The notes under the pieces: model-generated
What the model saw: the letters and a program-made list of their open reading frames with translations, nothing else
Told to the model about the DNA's origin: nothing
Databases searched by the model: none
In this document: positions 23,052 through 34,791 of the stretch, piece after piece
Layout of the letters: every line of letters starts with the position of its first letter
Numbering within the stretch: the stretch's first letter is position 1
Made by a program: the position numbers and the translations under genes
NCBI GenBank assembly: GCA_029204225.1
Contig: CM055100.1
Coordinates: 381,001 to 445,000 of the forward strand
Origin: Diphasiastrum complanatum
Taxonomy: Eukaryota; Streptophyta; Lycopodiopsida; Lycopodiales; Lycopodiaceae
DNA length: 64,000 nucleotides
Direction of reading: 5' to 3'

Positions 23052-23372
23052 TTGCTGCCATGCATTGTAGCCAGATTCAATGGAGCACGTATGTGCTATC
23101 TGATGCATGTAACCTAACCCGAAACCCTAAACTTTAAAAATTTAAAGTTATTTGTTGGTGATATGTAGTGGTGCACTTTGGCCACCTCCCATCATCTGTA
23201 AGTTCAGAATTGTTTGAGCAAGCTGAAATGATGTATGCTTTTTCCTGGTGTTTCAATGAGAAAGTAGGGACCTTTTTTTTGTTGGTTTTTCACTTTCATT
23301 CTAGCCTTTTCATGTTTGAGTTTCCTTGCTTCATGGAAGCAAGCATATGGAAATGCATAAAGGCTAATTATT

Positions 23373-23420
23373 ATATACATATATATATATGTATATATAT
23401 ATATATTTATATATATATGT
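23373..23420. repeat. AT-rich (AT/GTAT)n microsatellite
   Basis: An imperfect TATA repeat lies about 330 bp beyond the gene 2 stop codon. Confidence 0.85.
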
Positions 23421-23853
23421 AGTTGTGTTATGTCTTGGATAGTATGACACAAGAAGGGATATATTCTTGGATAGTGCAAGAAGTGACCAGAGGATGTATT
23501 CTTGTGCATTTTTTTGATTTGCAGCTATGCTTGGGTGTTAATTACAATTGGATTTGAATGACTTCGATGAGCAAAACAACACAAAAAATAGTCATTTATG
23601 TTAGCTATTAAGTTTATTTGCAGCATTATGCTGGTCACTCTCTTTGATCTTTAAAAGGACCTAGTGCTAGTAGAGTAGAAAGAAGAGAGTAGCAATGTCG
23701 TTGAAATGCCCAAGTTGTTCTCTTCTTGCATGCATGAACTCAACAACTTCGCCTCTTTAATTATCATAAATAATGTTAGGATTTAGTTTGTTTAGCTTCT
23801 CATTGCTTTGTATTGCAAGACCAAATCAAAAGAATGGCAAACAAACCAAGGGT

Positions 23854-24060
23854 CCATAGCATAATGGATATGAACCTTGTTGTGGGCTTGCTCAGTTAGG
23901 CTCAAGTCCTTGCATGAGCAAGTGAGGATATATCTGGCTTTGGCTAGAACTAGGTACAAGATAGTCAATGTAACTTGGGGCCCTATGCCTGGTGATTGTC
24001 ATTGGTGGCAGTTTGGCTTCGGCTAGAGTAGTTGGGTAAGAGAGAAATTCATCTCACTCT
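23854..24060 (+). mobile_element. SINE-like element with tRNA-derived head
   Basis: The head GGGTCCATAGCATAATGGAT contains a box A-like core (TAGCATAATGG). Box B-like GGCTCAAGTCC follows at about 23912, at roughly tRNA spacing. About 140 bp of unrelated body follow (GGCTTTGGCTAGAAC, then GGCTTCGGCTAGAGT, a short internal repeat). I did not find target duplications or a tail, so the borders are approximate. Confidence 0.4.
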
Positions 24061-24477
24061 ATAATGCAAGCCCAAATTTGGCATGTTGTTTCATTGACAT
24101 GTTTGGAGCCTTTTGCTCCTAGGTTAGTTTTGACCTAATATTGCAAATTTTTATATAGAATATGCTAGTATGTTGTAAGTGATAACATGGGCATACTTGA
24201 AATTTTCGTTGTATTTGTTTATGTATATTGTGTAAGTATGAAATTTAATCCATGAGTGCAAAGCCTATTGGAAGATTTGATAATATCAAGTTAGGCTGAT
24301 TACAAATGCATGTGGTAATTGCTTAAAACATTGGTCTTACCCCCTACATCTTATTAGGAGCACAAGGCCACTTGTTAGGGTAAGTGCAAGTGTCCTCAAT
24401 AGTGTAACAATTATTCTCATATAAATATCTAACCATGGTCCCTCCAACACTTGCTAGAGGCCCCCTAGGGGACTTTA

Positions 24478-24960
24478 GACCCATTTCACACTACATGTTT
24501 AGCAAGTCCAAAATTTAAAATAGAAACTCTCCCATTGGTCCACGAGAAAAAAAGGGCCTCCCACCCTTTCACATTAACATGCACTTGCCACTATGTGGCA
24601 AATTACATGGCAGGGACCCATTGCCACATAAGGGGCCAAGCAAAGGCCCCTAGCATGATGACTTGCATTTTGAAGTCTTCCCAATCCTTTAATGCCAATA
24701 TTCCTTTCAATGAAATGCATTTCAAATTTGACCTTTCAAGTTGAAAGGTGATTGATTGAAATAAAACCTTATAGCACCCTTCAACCAATTTAACATGAAA
24801 AGTTTCATAATTGTCTTTCAAAACACAAGACCTTAAGTAAAATGGACCAATCGTTTGTCAAGATTCAAATGGGCCAATCAACTCACTTGCCAAGATTCAA
24901 AAAATGGGTGGCAAGTGAAAGGGCCAGTGAAAGGGACTTGCCGGTAGTGTGAAACCACCC
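24478..24960. mobile_element. Tourist/Harbinger-like MITE, 483 bp, TSD TTA
   Basis: The left end (GACCCATTTCACACTAC, then GCAAGTCC) and the reverse complement of the right end (GGGTGGTTTCACACTACC, then GGCAAGTCC) form a terminal inverted repeat of about 27 bp with some mismatches. TTA flanks both sides (24475-24477 and 24961-24963), the target duplication of PIF/Harbinger elements. There is no transposase frame, so it would need a partner in trans. Subterminal repeats (CAAGATTCAAA twice) are present near the right end. Confidence 0.65.
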
Positions 24961-25771
24961 TTAGTCTTAGCAATGTTGGCCTCCATTCTTTCCATATGAT
25001 GCCATCTAGGGGTAAGTCCCACCTTTTCTTAAAGGTGAGGAAACCCACTTGCTCAACCAGCTTACGTAAGTGGCACATCATGGGAGAAATGACTTGGCCC
25101 CATTGACCAAAGGTTTGGGACCTTATATTGGGTGATACAATATCTATCTACAATACATGGAGGATCTCTTTTGGCAGCTAACGTTGAAGGGGATGGGTCC
25201 ATGCTCAATAAAACAAGTCATTGATGAAAAAAAAGAGCCTAGGAAAATTCAGGCTGAGCTTTGATGGGAGAAAGAGGTATGGTTCTCCATCTGAAGTGAC
25301 TGAGTCTCAATACAACAAAGGGCAACTTTTTGATTTCTCCTGAAGTTAGGTGTCATAATCTCAAGTGGCAGCCATTTTGCAAGATCCTTTACAATTGATG
25401 GGGACATGAGCTATTTGATTTTGATATGGGATTGATTGGGATAGGCCCTAAGACATCATTTCCCAACTTTCAGTGTAAAGAGGAAGAGAGGCATCGATGT
25501 TGTGTGAGAGAAGAGAGTGAATACCACAACCTTCATCTTGAAGTACATTGGATACATTCCGTCACCAAGAAAGGAGATTGGTACGGAAGGGAGACTTGGA
25601 TGGCACCATAACCTTGAGACCTCACTATGAAAAGGAAGGATCGATTCGATTTTGAAAAGGAAAATAACAAGGGCTTAGTTGAAGCCATTCACTCATGTTC
25701 AAATTTGTTTCATTTATGCCACACATCTATGAGTTGTAGGTCAAAACAAGTTTTTCCATAAGCAATGACAT

Positions 25772-25872
<101 letters not shown>

Positions 25873-26235
25873 TCTCCTTCTTCTTCTTCTATTCTATCCT
25901 CTCTCTTCACCCAAAATCATGATGAAGTTAGTGTAGGAAGAGTAGAGTTAGAGTGAGTAGTGTTAGTGGAGGTAGAGTTAGATGCAAAGTAGGAAATTAA
26001 CAAAAATTAGCATCTATGCATAGATAGGTACCTATCCAGTGATCTAACCCTTGTTGACAGGCGGGAGGGCTATACTACGCAAGATCTTCGACCCTACATG
26101 GTTTAGGGTTTATATGTACATTTTACATTTAGTATGAAGTTAGTGTGATAGAGTGATATTGCGCGTTCTTCTTCCGCCTCCTTACTTGGTGATTGCTTAT
26201 GGTTAATGCTTGATGTTGCATATATGATTATTGAC

Positions 26236-27168
26236 ACTGCGTGCTTCACAACACTAATCACAAACTGTAAAGGTTATGAACCTATTACTGACAATCTGCT
26301 TAAAGAATGAACCAGTGCGCGAAGGCATCTACAATGTCTATCTCTCAATTACAAAAATCAAGCTTATTGATATTGCTTATTTTTTGCTTCTCTAATGCTT
26401 TTGCGCTTATCTGAATACCGAGATGGTATTCACCATATACATAAATTTTACAGGTGTGCAGATAAAGAAGGTACAGAAGTGGTTGTGTCGTCTGTAGGAG
26501 AGATCGTGGGTGGCTGCTATTGTTGTCAAATATGATCGCACAATGCATAAAATGAGCATGAAGAGGCTGTGACGTTGGGCTTCGCAAAAAATAACGTTGG
26601 TGAAAATGCGAAAATTGCGACACCCTTTGGCCTTTGGCCTTGTCCTTACCTAAAGGCAACCTGTGCCCTTTTAAAGGCAAGTCACATTTTTAAAGGCAAG
26701 TGCCACCTGTCATAAATTGCGTGTAAAAATGTAGTGTCGCATTTTTCGCTTGTCATAAAGTGTGTAAAAATGCAGTGTCGTATTTTTCACATTTTTCGTC
26801 TGTCATAAAATGCATGTAAAAATGCAGTGTCGTATTTTTTGCATTTTTTGCCTGTCACAAAATGCGTGTAAAAATGTAGTGTCGCATTTTTCACCTATCA
26901 TAAAATGCATGTAAAAATGCAGTGTCGCATTTTTTGCATTTTTTGCCTGTTCAAGTTTACTTGTAAATATGCAAGCTGTGCAACTGTCGTATTTTGCGCC
27001 TGTCATAAATTGTGAGTAAAAATGTAGATTGTTGCATCTGTTGTCTTTTTCACCTATCTTATTTTATGTGTAAATATACAGACTGTGGGACAACACAAGT
27101 AAAAATGCAGTAGCATGAATGGGGACAGATTAACATAGGATTTAGGAGAGTATAGGAAATAAATCCAA
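26236..27168 (+). repeat. LTR-like dispersed repeat R, copy 1
   Basis: It shares with 29440-30019, in the same order, ACTGCGTGCT, GAACCTATTACTGACAAT, GGCATCTAC..TGTCTATCTC, GATCGTGGGTGGCTGCT and the final block GGGATTTAGGAGAGT (one mismatch) ... AAATCCAACA. Both copies end exactly at CAACA, and copia coding sequence begins next to each, which suits an LTR ending in CA. The left border is undefined. The copy is longer than copy 2 mainly because of the tandem array at 26708-26947. Confidence 0.6.
26708..26947 (+). repeat. Five tandem 43-52-bp units inside repeat R copy 1
   Basis: Each unit starts TGTCATAAA or a variant, runs through TGTAAAAATGCAGTGTCG and ends in a T-rich ATTTTTCRC/GCATTTTTTGCC tail. 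Units alternate in tail length. Repeat R copy 2 holds a single comparable unit (about 29807-29860), so the array expanded in this copy. Confidence 0.75.
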
Positions 27169-29157
27169 CATAAGCATGGAAGATTATTCAAGTTGGATGC
27201 TAATGTGATGGTTGGAAATGTGAACATGGCAAGGGAGGAGCTCACTCAAGTGGAATTGTGACACAAGAGGTTAGGCCATCCTAACTTCAAACCTATGGAG
27301 ACCATGATGAACAAGGAGCTAGCAATTGGACTTCCCAAAGCCATATCCAAGTGTGGCAAGCTTTGTGAAGCTTGTGGACTCTCCAAGTCTCATAAGCAAC
27401 CTTTCAAGAGATCTTTGTCAAGATCTAACTCTCCTCTTGATTTTATTCACTCGGAAGTTCACTCTTTTTCACATGAATCTAATGGTGGAGCTCTTATGTA
27501 TGTCACTTTTATTGATTATAAATCATGATACTCTTGGATTTACCTCTTGTCTAAGAAAATTGAAGTGTTTGAAACCTTTGTGAAGCTCAAAACTCTTGTA
27601 GAAAAACAACTTAATGCTAGCTTAAAAGTATTAAGATGTGATAAATGGAGGGGAGTACAACTCACATAGTATGAAAGAGTTTTGTCAAACTAATGGCATT
27701 AGAAGAGAGTTTACTTGCACAAACACCCCACAACAAAATGGGGTGGCCGAGAGGAAAAATAGAATAATACTATGTGAGTAGTGTGCTAAGGCATTGAGAT
27801 TAGATGCATCTCTTCCTATTACTTGCACATACACCCCACAACAAAATGGGGTGGCCGAGAGGAAAAATAGAGCACTATGTGAGTGTGCTAAAACATTGAG
27901 ATTAGATGCATCTCTTCCTATTACTTTTTGGGGAGAAGCTATTTTTGTGGAAAAAGTACAAAAAGGACCAAGAGTGGATCCTAATCTGATCCTCAAGAGG
28001 GATTGGTTGTCAGGTTACTTGATCTATCAATCTACTTGAGATCAAGATCAATCTAGATCAATTCTAGACACAAAATCCTAACAAGAAAAATCATTAATTG
28101 AAGGTAGGTGTACTTTCTGGTTTTCCACGTGTGAAGCCCTGTCTGAGTACGGACTCCAACCTGAAAATCAAGTACACATTGATAGCACCTCAAAACAATC
28201 AAAACAAATGTAGACAAATGGAGAGAATCACTCAAAATTGCTTCCAAAACCAAGATTGGTGTCTCACAATGATTATGGCCAAATGTGGCTCTATATATAC
28301 AATAAGTGAGAGCTCGTGGTACTGATCATCCCTTTGATCCCACATGTGTGAAGGTGCTTTATCATATGATGATTCATCATGCAAAACTGACACTTGGACA
28401 AAACCTTCTATTTTGAGCACTTTTGGTTCATTTTCCTTCTATATGGAGATCTACTTGAAAATCTTCTAGAAGTCAAAATTCGTCTACTTCAGCTTATTCC
28501 ACACATGTGAGCTGTCCTCTACACATGGGAGGTGACACCTAACCAAAGGATGTGGCTCATGAAATCAATAGATTGATGCCATGTGTCATATGTCTAGAAA
28601 ACTAGTTTTTGGCCTTTTTAGCCACTAGATCTTGAATTAAATCATATGTACAACCTATATGATTATGGTACATGATAAGTACACTATTTTCACACGTGGG
28701 AACAGACTCCACACATGTGTAATCATCCTATATACAAGATTTTTGGCCTCTACCAAGCTTATTTTTGCATTTTTCACAATTTTATGTGCAAACTTTTTAT
28801 GTAATAGAATGACTAATAGTGCCATTGAAGGACTCACACCTTATGAAGCATTGTATGGCAAAAAGCCAAATGTTAGTGATTTAAAATTTTTTGGATGTAC
28901 TTGTTATGTACACATTCCTTTATAAGTAAAAAAAAAGGAAGATGCTACTTCTTTTAAAGGCATCTTTGTTGGCTATAGTGAAAGTAGTAAAGCTTATAGG
29001 ATATTTGATCCTACTACCAAGAAAGTTGTTGTAAGTAGAGATGTGAATTTTGATGAATCTCTCAATGCTAAAGAGAAGGTGCTTTCCAACAATACTCATC
29101 TGATCAATGATCATGCTATAGCCGAGGAGAAGCTTCAATCGGAGTCGAACAACTAGA
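27169..29157 (+). pseudogene. Ty1/copia pre-integrase/integrase fragment split by a solo LTR
   Basis: The frame begins in the pre-integrase domain (HKRLGHPNFK near 27266; CEACGLSKSHKQPF) and passes the integrase core (VTFIDYKS, then the TPQQNGVAERKN signature). It reads through after 28784 into NRMTNSAIEGLTPYEALYGKKPN, the integrase end (FFGCTCYVHIP) and SRDVNFDES. It has a TGA in place of the Arg after DYKS, a TAA in the IP*V region, a 108-bp tandem duplication at 27711-27920 and the 833-bp LTR insertion. Gag, protease and RT are missing. Repeat R copies lie on both sides, so it could be a deletion derivative with R as its LTRs. Confidence 0.8.
27946..28778 (+). mobile_element. Solo LTR, 833 bp, TSD ATTTT, inside copia integrase
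   Basis: The insert begins TGTGGAAAAAGTAC and ends GCATTTTTCACA, so it has TG...CA ends and short inverted termini (TGTGRAAAA/TTTTTCACA). Perfect 5-bp repeats ATTTT flank it (27941-27945, 28779-28783). If the insert and one repeat are set aside, the integrase frame is continuous, which confirms the borders. It has no coding capacity. An LTR-type promoter box CTATATATAC lies near 28291. Confidence 0.85.
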
Positions 29158-30019
29158 CAAATTATTAGTCACGAATGATTCGTGAAAGATCTAGACTAAG
29201 CTCGACTGATAATCAGTCGCGAATGATTTGCGAAAGGCAAGACAAAATATTAGTCATCAATAGCTAGACTAATAATTACTCGCTATAAACAAATTACCAG
29301 ATTGAGCAACAAGAAATTCAAACAGAATAAAAACAGGCATAGCGATATGTCACTAATCTGAATGTAGAATAAGAGAGCTATTATCAGATTAAGTACAACG
29401 AAATGTACATGTCAACAATGTGGTAAAGCACAAGACAATAGCGGATGAAACTGCGTGCTCTACAAAGCTTAAGCAATCTGTAAAATCAGGAATGAACCTA
29501 TTACTGACAATAAAGAATCAATGCGCTAGGGCATCTACTTTGTCTATCTCACAAACTTCTGATACTTGCTCTATATTACACACACACTTGGTTTTCTCTC
29601 CCATTATTAAATACACAAATGGTATTCAATATATATACATCTCTTTACAGGTATGCAGATGAAGAAAGTACAAGATGGATGTGCTGTCTATAGGAGATCA
29701 TGGGTGGCTGCTGTCGTTCTCAGATCCGTTAGCACAGTTGCATGAGATGAGCGTGAGAAGGTCGTGACGTCATCTTTTGCTGAAATGAACATTGGTGAAG
29801 CGCCTGTCACAAAACGTGTGTGAAAACACAGTGTCGTGTTTCTTGCGTCTTTTCTTCGTCCGTGAGAATTTACTTGTATTTATGCAGACAGTCACGTTTT
29901 ATTTGTCTGTCTTATTTTACATGTAAATATGCAGACTGTGTGACAACGTGAGTAAAATGCAGCATGAATGGAGGCAGATTAAAATGGGATTTAGGAGAGT
30001 AGAGGAGATAAATCCAACA
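29158..30019 (+). repeat. Repeat R, copy 2 (LTR-like), with degenerate left part
   Basis: The part 29440-30019 matches repeat R copy 1. The left part (29150-29290) is an irregular run of TAGTCACGAATGATTCGTGAAAG-like phrases. It ends at AAATCCAACA and cuts off the minus-strand copia RT at 30020. A TATA-like CAATATATATACATC lies near 29628. Confidence 0.55.
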
Positions 30020-30944
30020 CTTGCAATCCTACATATTGAACTTATACAATAGATCCCGTGCATACTTGCTTTGTGTAAGAATAACACTGTCTTCCTTTTG
30101 CCAAAATTCAATACCAAGACAATAATGCATCAACCCTAAACTGCTAATGTCAAAGGTATTGCAAATGTATGATTTGATTTCATCAATTAAGCCCATAATA
30201 CTTCTTGTAATAATCAAATCATCGACATAGAAGACAATATACACTATATCTGAGTTTTGTCTAAGAATGTAAAGATTGGGATCAGCATCACTCTTTACCA
30301 TTCCCCTTCGCTTGAAGTGTCCATCAATGCAAGAGTACCATGCTCGTGGTGCTTGCTTCAATCCATATATGGCTTTGTTGAGTTTACAAACCAAATGATC
30401 TCTCCTTGGCTCAATAGAACCATGAGGTTGCTCTAAATATACCTCTTCATCCAATACTCCATTAAGAAAAGTAGATTTGACGTCCCTTCCAACCATAGAA
30501 AGCAGAAATTGCAATGATAGAACAAATAGTTACCATTTTGGCTACAGGCAAGAAGGTCTCCTCAAAGTCTATACCTTCTTGCTGCTCAAAACCTCTTGCA
30601 ACTAGTCGTGCCTTGTACTTGTTGAGTTGCCCATCCGCTCCATATTTTGTCTTGTAGATCCACTCACATGTGATAGGCGTCTTACCATCAGGTAGCTCAA
30701 CCAAGTCCCACGTTTTGTTTTTCGATATAGCCTCCATTTCTGTTTCCATAGCTGCATGCCACTCCTTGTGTTCCTTTGCTTCGTTGAAAGTTTTAGGTTC
30801 TTGAGCCATTAAGATGGATCCCATTAGGGCTAGATTCATCTCTAGTCGAGCTGGAGGTTTTTGATTTCTTCTTGATCTCCTAAGCTCTCTTTGCTCACTT
30901 GATTCAGGAATATCTCCCTTATTAGCATCACTTGTTACTGACAA
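30020..30944 (-). pseudogene. Ty1/copia reverse transcriptase, 5' two thirds (element C)
   Basis: Two overlapping frames (30462-30944 and 30029-30514), separated by one frameshift near 30490, give the copia RT. The first has the linker (RRSRRNQKPPARLE), WDLVELPDGKTPI, CEWIYKTKYG and YKARLVARGFEQQEGIDFEE. The second has FLNGVLDEEVYLEQP, IYGLKQAPRAWY and the catalytic YVDD (IVFYVDDLIIT). The RT ends abruptly at repeat R copy 2, and RNase H is missing. The gag of the same element lies upstream at 32.6-35.1 kb. Confidence 0.85.
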
Positions 30945-31074
30945 GTACCATTAGGCATTCTCCTAGGAATCTCATTATTAACCTTGTCTTTTTCCATTGG
31001 CTCTTCCATATCGATACCAACTTCTTTCTTCACCTGTACTTTGGCTTTTTCATCAAAAGAATCAATTGTCAATT

Positions 31075-32237
31075 TTATTTGGTTATTTTATGACCCATTT
31101 CATCAAAAGTAGCATATCTGGAAATCACGATCTTTTGTGCATCTGTGTCATACGTCCTGTATGCCTTGGTTCTTTCATCATATCCAAGGAAAATACACTT
31201 AATAGCTTTTGCATCCAGCTTCTTTTGTTTTTCATCAGGCACATGAGCGTAAGCATCACAACCAAATACTTGTAAATGAGAAATATTAGGTTTCTTTCTA
31301 GGAAAAGCTTTGTAAGGTGTCTTACCCTCCACGGACTTCGTAGGACACCGATTCAAGATATGAACAGTTGTGTTGCATGCTTCTGTCCAAAAAGTATTTG
31401 GCAAACCCTTGCTCTTAAGCATTGCCCTAGCCATCTCCATAATGGATCTTTTTTTCCATTCTACAGCTCCATTCTATTGTGGTGAATAGGGTGCAGTAGT
31501 TTGTCTCTTGATCCCCTGATCCTTGCAAAAACTTATAAAATTTGTTGAAAAATACTCACCGCCACCATCTGATCTGAGGGTCTTAATATAACAGCCTATT
31601 TGTTTTTCAACTAGAGCCTTGAACTCTCTAAACTTGGAAAAAACATCAGATTTCTTGCTTATGAAATAAATCCAGATATGTCTACTATAGTCATCAATGA
31701 ATGTGATGAAATAGTAACAACCACTAATGGACTTAGTTTGTATTGGTCCACACAGATCACTATGAAATAGTAACAACCACCAATGGACTTAGTTTGTATT
31801 GGTCCACACAGATCACTATGAACAAGATCAAGAATGACATTGGCTCTTCTTGTTCCATCTTTGGAAAATTTCTCTCTATGTTGTTTTCCCAAAATGCAAC
31901 CCTCACAAATTTTTCCTTCAAAAGAGATATCAGGCAATCCAACAACTAGATTACCTTTTTTAAGGATTTGCAAGATTTGAGCACTAATATGACCAAATCT
32001 GTGATGCCAAAGGTCACTTCGACTATTAACAATGCTTACCATAGCTTGAGTAAAAGATCTCGCATTCAATTTGTAGAGTCGATTCTCATTGACTCTAGCT
32101 CCTATAGCAATCACTTTGTAGTGATTCTTGATGTCTTTGACAAGACATTTGTCATTGTCAAACTCAACCTTGAGTTGTTGATCAGCCATTGTCCCAACAT
32201 ATAGTAGATTGTTAGCTAAACCAGGTAAATATTGCAC
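31075..32237 (-). pseudogene. Ty1/copia pre-integrase and integrase (element C)
   Basis: Frames 31659-32237, 31474-31776 and 31075-31440 overlap. The first has LVKDIKNHYKVIAIG, LWHHRFGHISAQILQ and CEGCILGKQHREKF. The second has the integrase core, LHSDLCGPIQTKS then FITFIDDYSRHIWIY and TLRSDGGGEYFS. The third has NTFWTEACNTTVHILNRCPTKSVEGKTPYKA and FGCDAYAHVPDEKQ. A duplication of about 55 bp near 31725-31815 repeats the DLCGPIQTKS segment and disrupts the frame. It lies between the protease part (32.3-32.6 kb) and the RT (30.0-30.9 kb) in the normal copia order. Confidence 0.85.
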
Positions 32238-32269
32238 ATTGCTTATTTGCTTTATGTTCCCGTTGGCTT

Positions 32270-32844
32270 ACTTCACTGGTACCACTCCAACTCCTTTAAC
32301 AGATAGCAATTTGCCATCAGCTTGTCCAACTTCATCACCATTGTGAGCTTCCTTGAGTTCTAAAAATCACTCTTTTCTTGAAGTCATGTGCTTGGATGCA
32401 CCACTATCAATGTACCAGGTATCCTTGGTCTCATCACTTGTCATTAATGTTGTAATGAACAATTTTGAGCTCTCACCTGTATCATCTTCATATTGATCAT
32501 CATCGTATTGATGTTGATCAGTATAATTGTCTTCATAATAATAATCATTAAATTGATGTTGATCAGCATAATTTTTTGCTTGCCCTTTGTCTTTTCTTTG
32601 TTCCATCTCCTTCTATTTCTTGAAGCATTCATGATCCCAGAGGCCAGGTTTTTGCAATACCTACAATTTCCAGGTTTATTTTGCTTGGAATAGCCGCGTC
32701 CTTGACCTCGTCCTTGATTTCAATTGCCTCGATTCGGGCCATCATTGGATTGTTCTCGAAATCATTGAAATGATCCACGATTTGAGTTTCCACCTCTTGA
32801 TTGGTGCCTTCCATGACCAAATCTACTACCACGTCCTCTGACTG
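32270..32844 (-). pseudogene. Ty1/copia gag C-terminus and protease (element C)
   Basis: This minus-strand part encodes an Arg/Gly-rich Gag tail, a decayed zinc-knuckle zone near 32640-32690, and an acidic Asp/Tyr-rich stretch (DQHQYDDDQYEDD). The aspartic protease start follows (TWYIDSGASKHMTSRKE, active-site DSGA). The sequence is closely related to 58.7-59.4 kb, where the same family keeps a full knuckle. Upstream, gag is interrupted by the LTR insertion at 32845-33762. Confidence 0.8.
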
Positions 32845-33762
32845 TGTTGCGCCGGCGCCTCAAAGGGCGCTGGGACTTGAGCGGTTTCCCCAACACGCGC
32901 TTAAGTCTAACATTCATCCATCATGCACTTACGTAAAAGCCAACTCAGAATCGTAACAAGCTTAACCATTCAGACTTAAGAAAACTGGAATCCCAACCAA
33001 CCCGAAAGCCAACTCAGAATCCGTCCCCAAAAGGTAACCAAAGGCAAAGACAAGCCACACATGAAACCCAAGGCATAGTGGTCGCCAAACTGACCAATTG
33101 GCATAGCGGCAAGCCCCATGTCGATGACAGGGACCCTTAGGCGCTAGCGACGCAAAAAGGTTGTAGTAAGGATCCTTCCACTTGGACCAGTCCCGGAGGC
33201 GAAACCGAAATGGTAATCATCCCCAAGGATCAACTTTATTAGATTTGGAAGAGGTTACATTCATACATAGACTGACCGGTCTCGGGGCCACCAACACGTG
33301 CTGGGCATTGTGCCTGGCTCGTGCTGGTAGAGGGAGCTGAGACCTGGCGACTGGATTCCTGGCGCTGGTTGAGCTGCCCAAGTTTCTGTCTGCCGGACTC
33401 CCCCTATAGTTCTGCTGTGATTCGGCGCACCCCCTCTGTTCTGAAACATAGTGCTTTCTGGTAAAGCACGCTTTTTGGGACTTAGTTTTTATTTTGCTGA
33501 TTAAGCCTGGCAAGCCTGGCAGAATCAGTCTGGCTCCCGGACATGGGTCCCGGGAGCCGTTCCGGTGGCAGAATCAACTTGCTTCCTGACTAGGCCATGA
33601 CTCGAGCTCCAGAGCTAGCTCATGACTTGTGACTACTTGACTGGCTCACCACAGGTCGGAGGCTCAGTCCTTGACGTTCTAACTTGCTCTGGGACCTTAG
33701 GGAGTGTCACCCCTTAGAGTCTTACAGGGCACGTTGAGTGCACCTGAGTCAGCTTTACAACA
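32845..33762. mobile_element. GC-rich solo LTR, 918 bp, TSD GACTG, inside copia gag
   Basis: The insert begins TGTTGCGCCGGCGCC and ends AGCTTTACAACA (inverted ends TGTTG/CAACA). Perfect 5-bp repeats GACTG lie at 32840-32844 and 33763-33767. It interrupts the gag of element C, whose sequence continues on both sides as judged against the related gag at 58.6 kb. Its base composition is clearly richer in G+C than its surroundings. The frames at 33217-33513 are not genes. Confidence 0.85.
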
Positions 33763-33767
33763 GACTG

Positions 33768-34021
33768 CAAGAGCTTGAGGTTGTTCTTCCTACAAAAGCA
33801 ATCCACCTAACTCTTCATAGGTTGGAAGATTTTCCCGTGTGGCTATACTTGTCACAAACATCTAATGTGACTCACTCAAACTATTCAATGTCAACTGCAC
33901 GATCTCACGATCCTGTACTCGCTCTCCAACTGCTGCTAATTGGTCACGAATCTCTTTGATCTTCAGGAGGTGATCAGCAACAGTTGCACCATCATCCATG
34001 ACAAAATTCTCAGCAAGTTCA
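33768..34021 (-). pseudogene. Ty1/copia gag, middle part (element C)
   Basis: The minus strand encodes the same Gag segment as 58430-58640 plus: the MDDGAT...ADH part, KIKEIRDQLAA, then TLN.LSESH and VTSIATRENLP.YEELGG. It lies between two separate LTR insertions. Confidence 0.75.
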
Positions 34022-34791
34022 CACATGTGGGAATGATCCACTAATGTGATTGATCTTATTAAGCTTTATGATTAGCACAATAAACTGATTCTAGATTGAA
34101 TAGAAAGATCTAGTACATAATTTAATGGCTTAACCACAATCTAGCATGCTAAGCCTTCAGAGAATGATAGCTTTGATTTCAAGAGAGTAAAAGTACAAGA
34201 ATTTGGTGTATGATCATAAGCCTCAACACGAGTAAGAGAGAAAAGAGAGAGAGATATTCAAGAAAATAATGGTGTTGATCCAAAATGGCATGGAGTAGCT
34301 TCAAAGCTTGGTTCTTCATCAAAGATTATGAGAATAGCTACACGTATTTAAGGAGTTTGAGGTAGCTCGAGGTAGAACCACATCCATCCACCTTTCAATC
34401 ACATCTAAAGTGAAAACTAGAGTCTAAGTGACATTTGTCACATATCATGTATGTATTTCTACCTACTTTTACCAAGTGGCATTTTTCTATCTAGAGTTGT
34501 ACAAATCATCATGCATGTGTCCATTACACTTTGTGCATGCCTTGCGTGTCACTATGGATCACTTACAATAAATGCATGTGATATGCCACGAGTTTCTACA
34601 AGCATATTAATGCCATTTCTAAGTCTACAATCTATATGCAAGTTGTATTCTACCAACTAGACTTGTAAAACCCATATAGCTCGAGTTCCATCAAGGCCAA
34701 TTTTGGCATTTCATTTATGAAACAACAAACTCACATTGATAAGACTTTGTAGCAAGCCTAAAGTTAAGATAGATGATTTTTATTTTCAACA
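34022..34791. mobile_element. Probable LTR insertion, 770 bp, inside copia gag
   Basis: The insert separates two parts of the element C gag that are contiguous in the family. It is flanked by GTTCA (34017-34021) and ATTCA (34792-34796), a 5-bp duplication with one mismatch. The right end is TATTTTCAACA. The left end starts CACATGTGGG, not the usual TG, so the left border may be off by a few bases. There is no coding potential. Confidence 0.6.

Noticed and set aside
26708-26947. A CRISPR-like array of regular repeats
   Set aside because: The units are directly adjacent and vary, with no unique spacers, no cas genes, and a eukaryotic context. It is an ordinary tandem expansion.
33217-33513. 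A 98-residue GC-rich frame on the minus strand
   Set aside because: It lies within the 918-bp solo LTR and has no domain. GC-rich sequence keeps frames open by chance.
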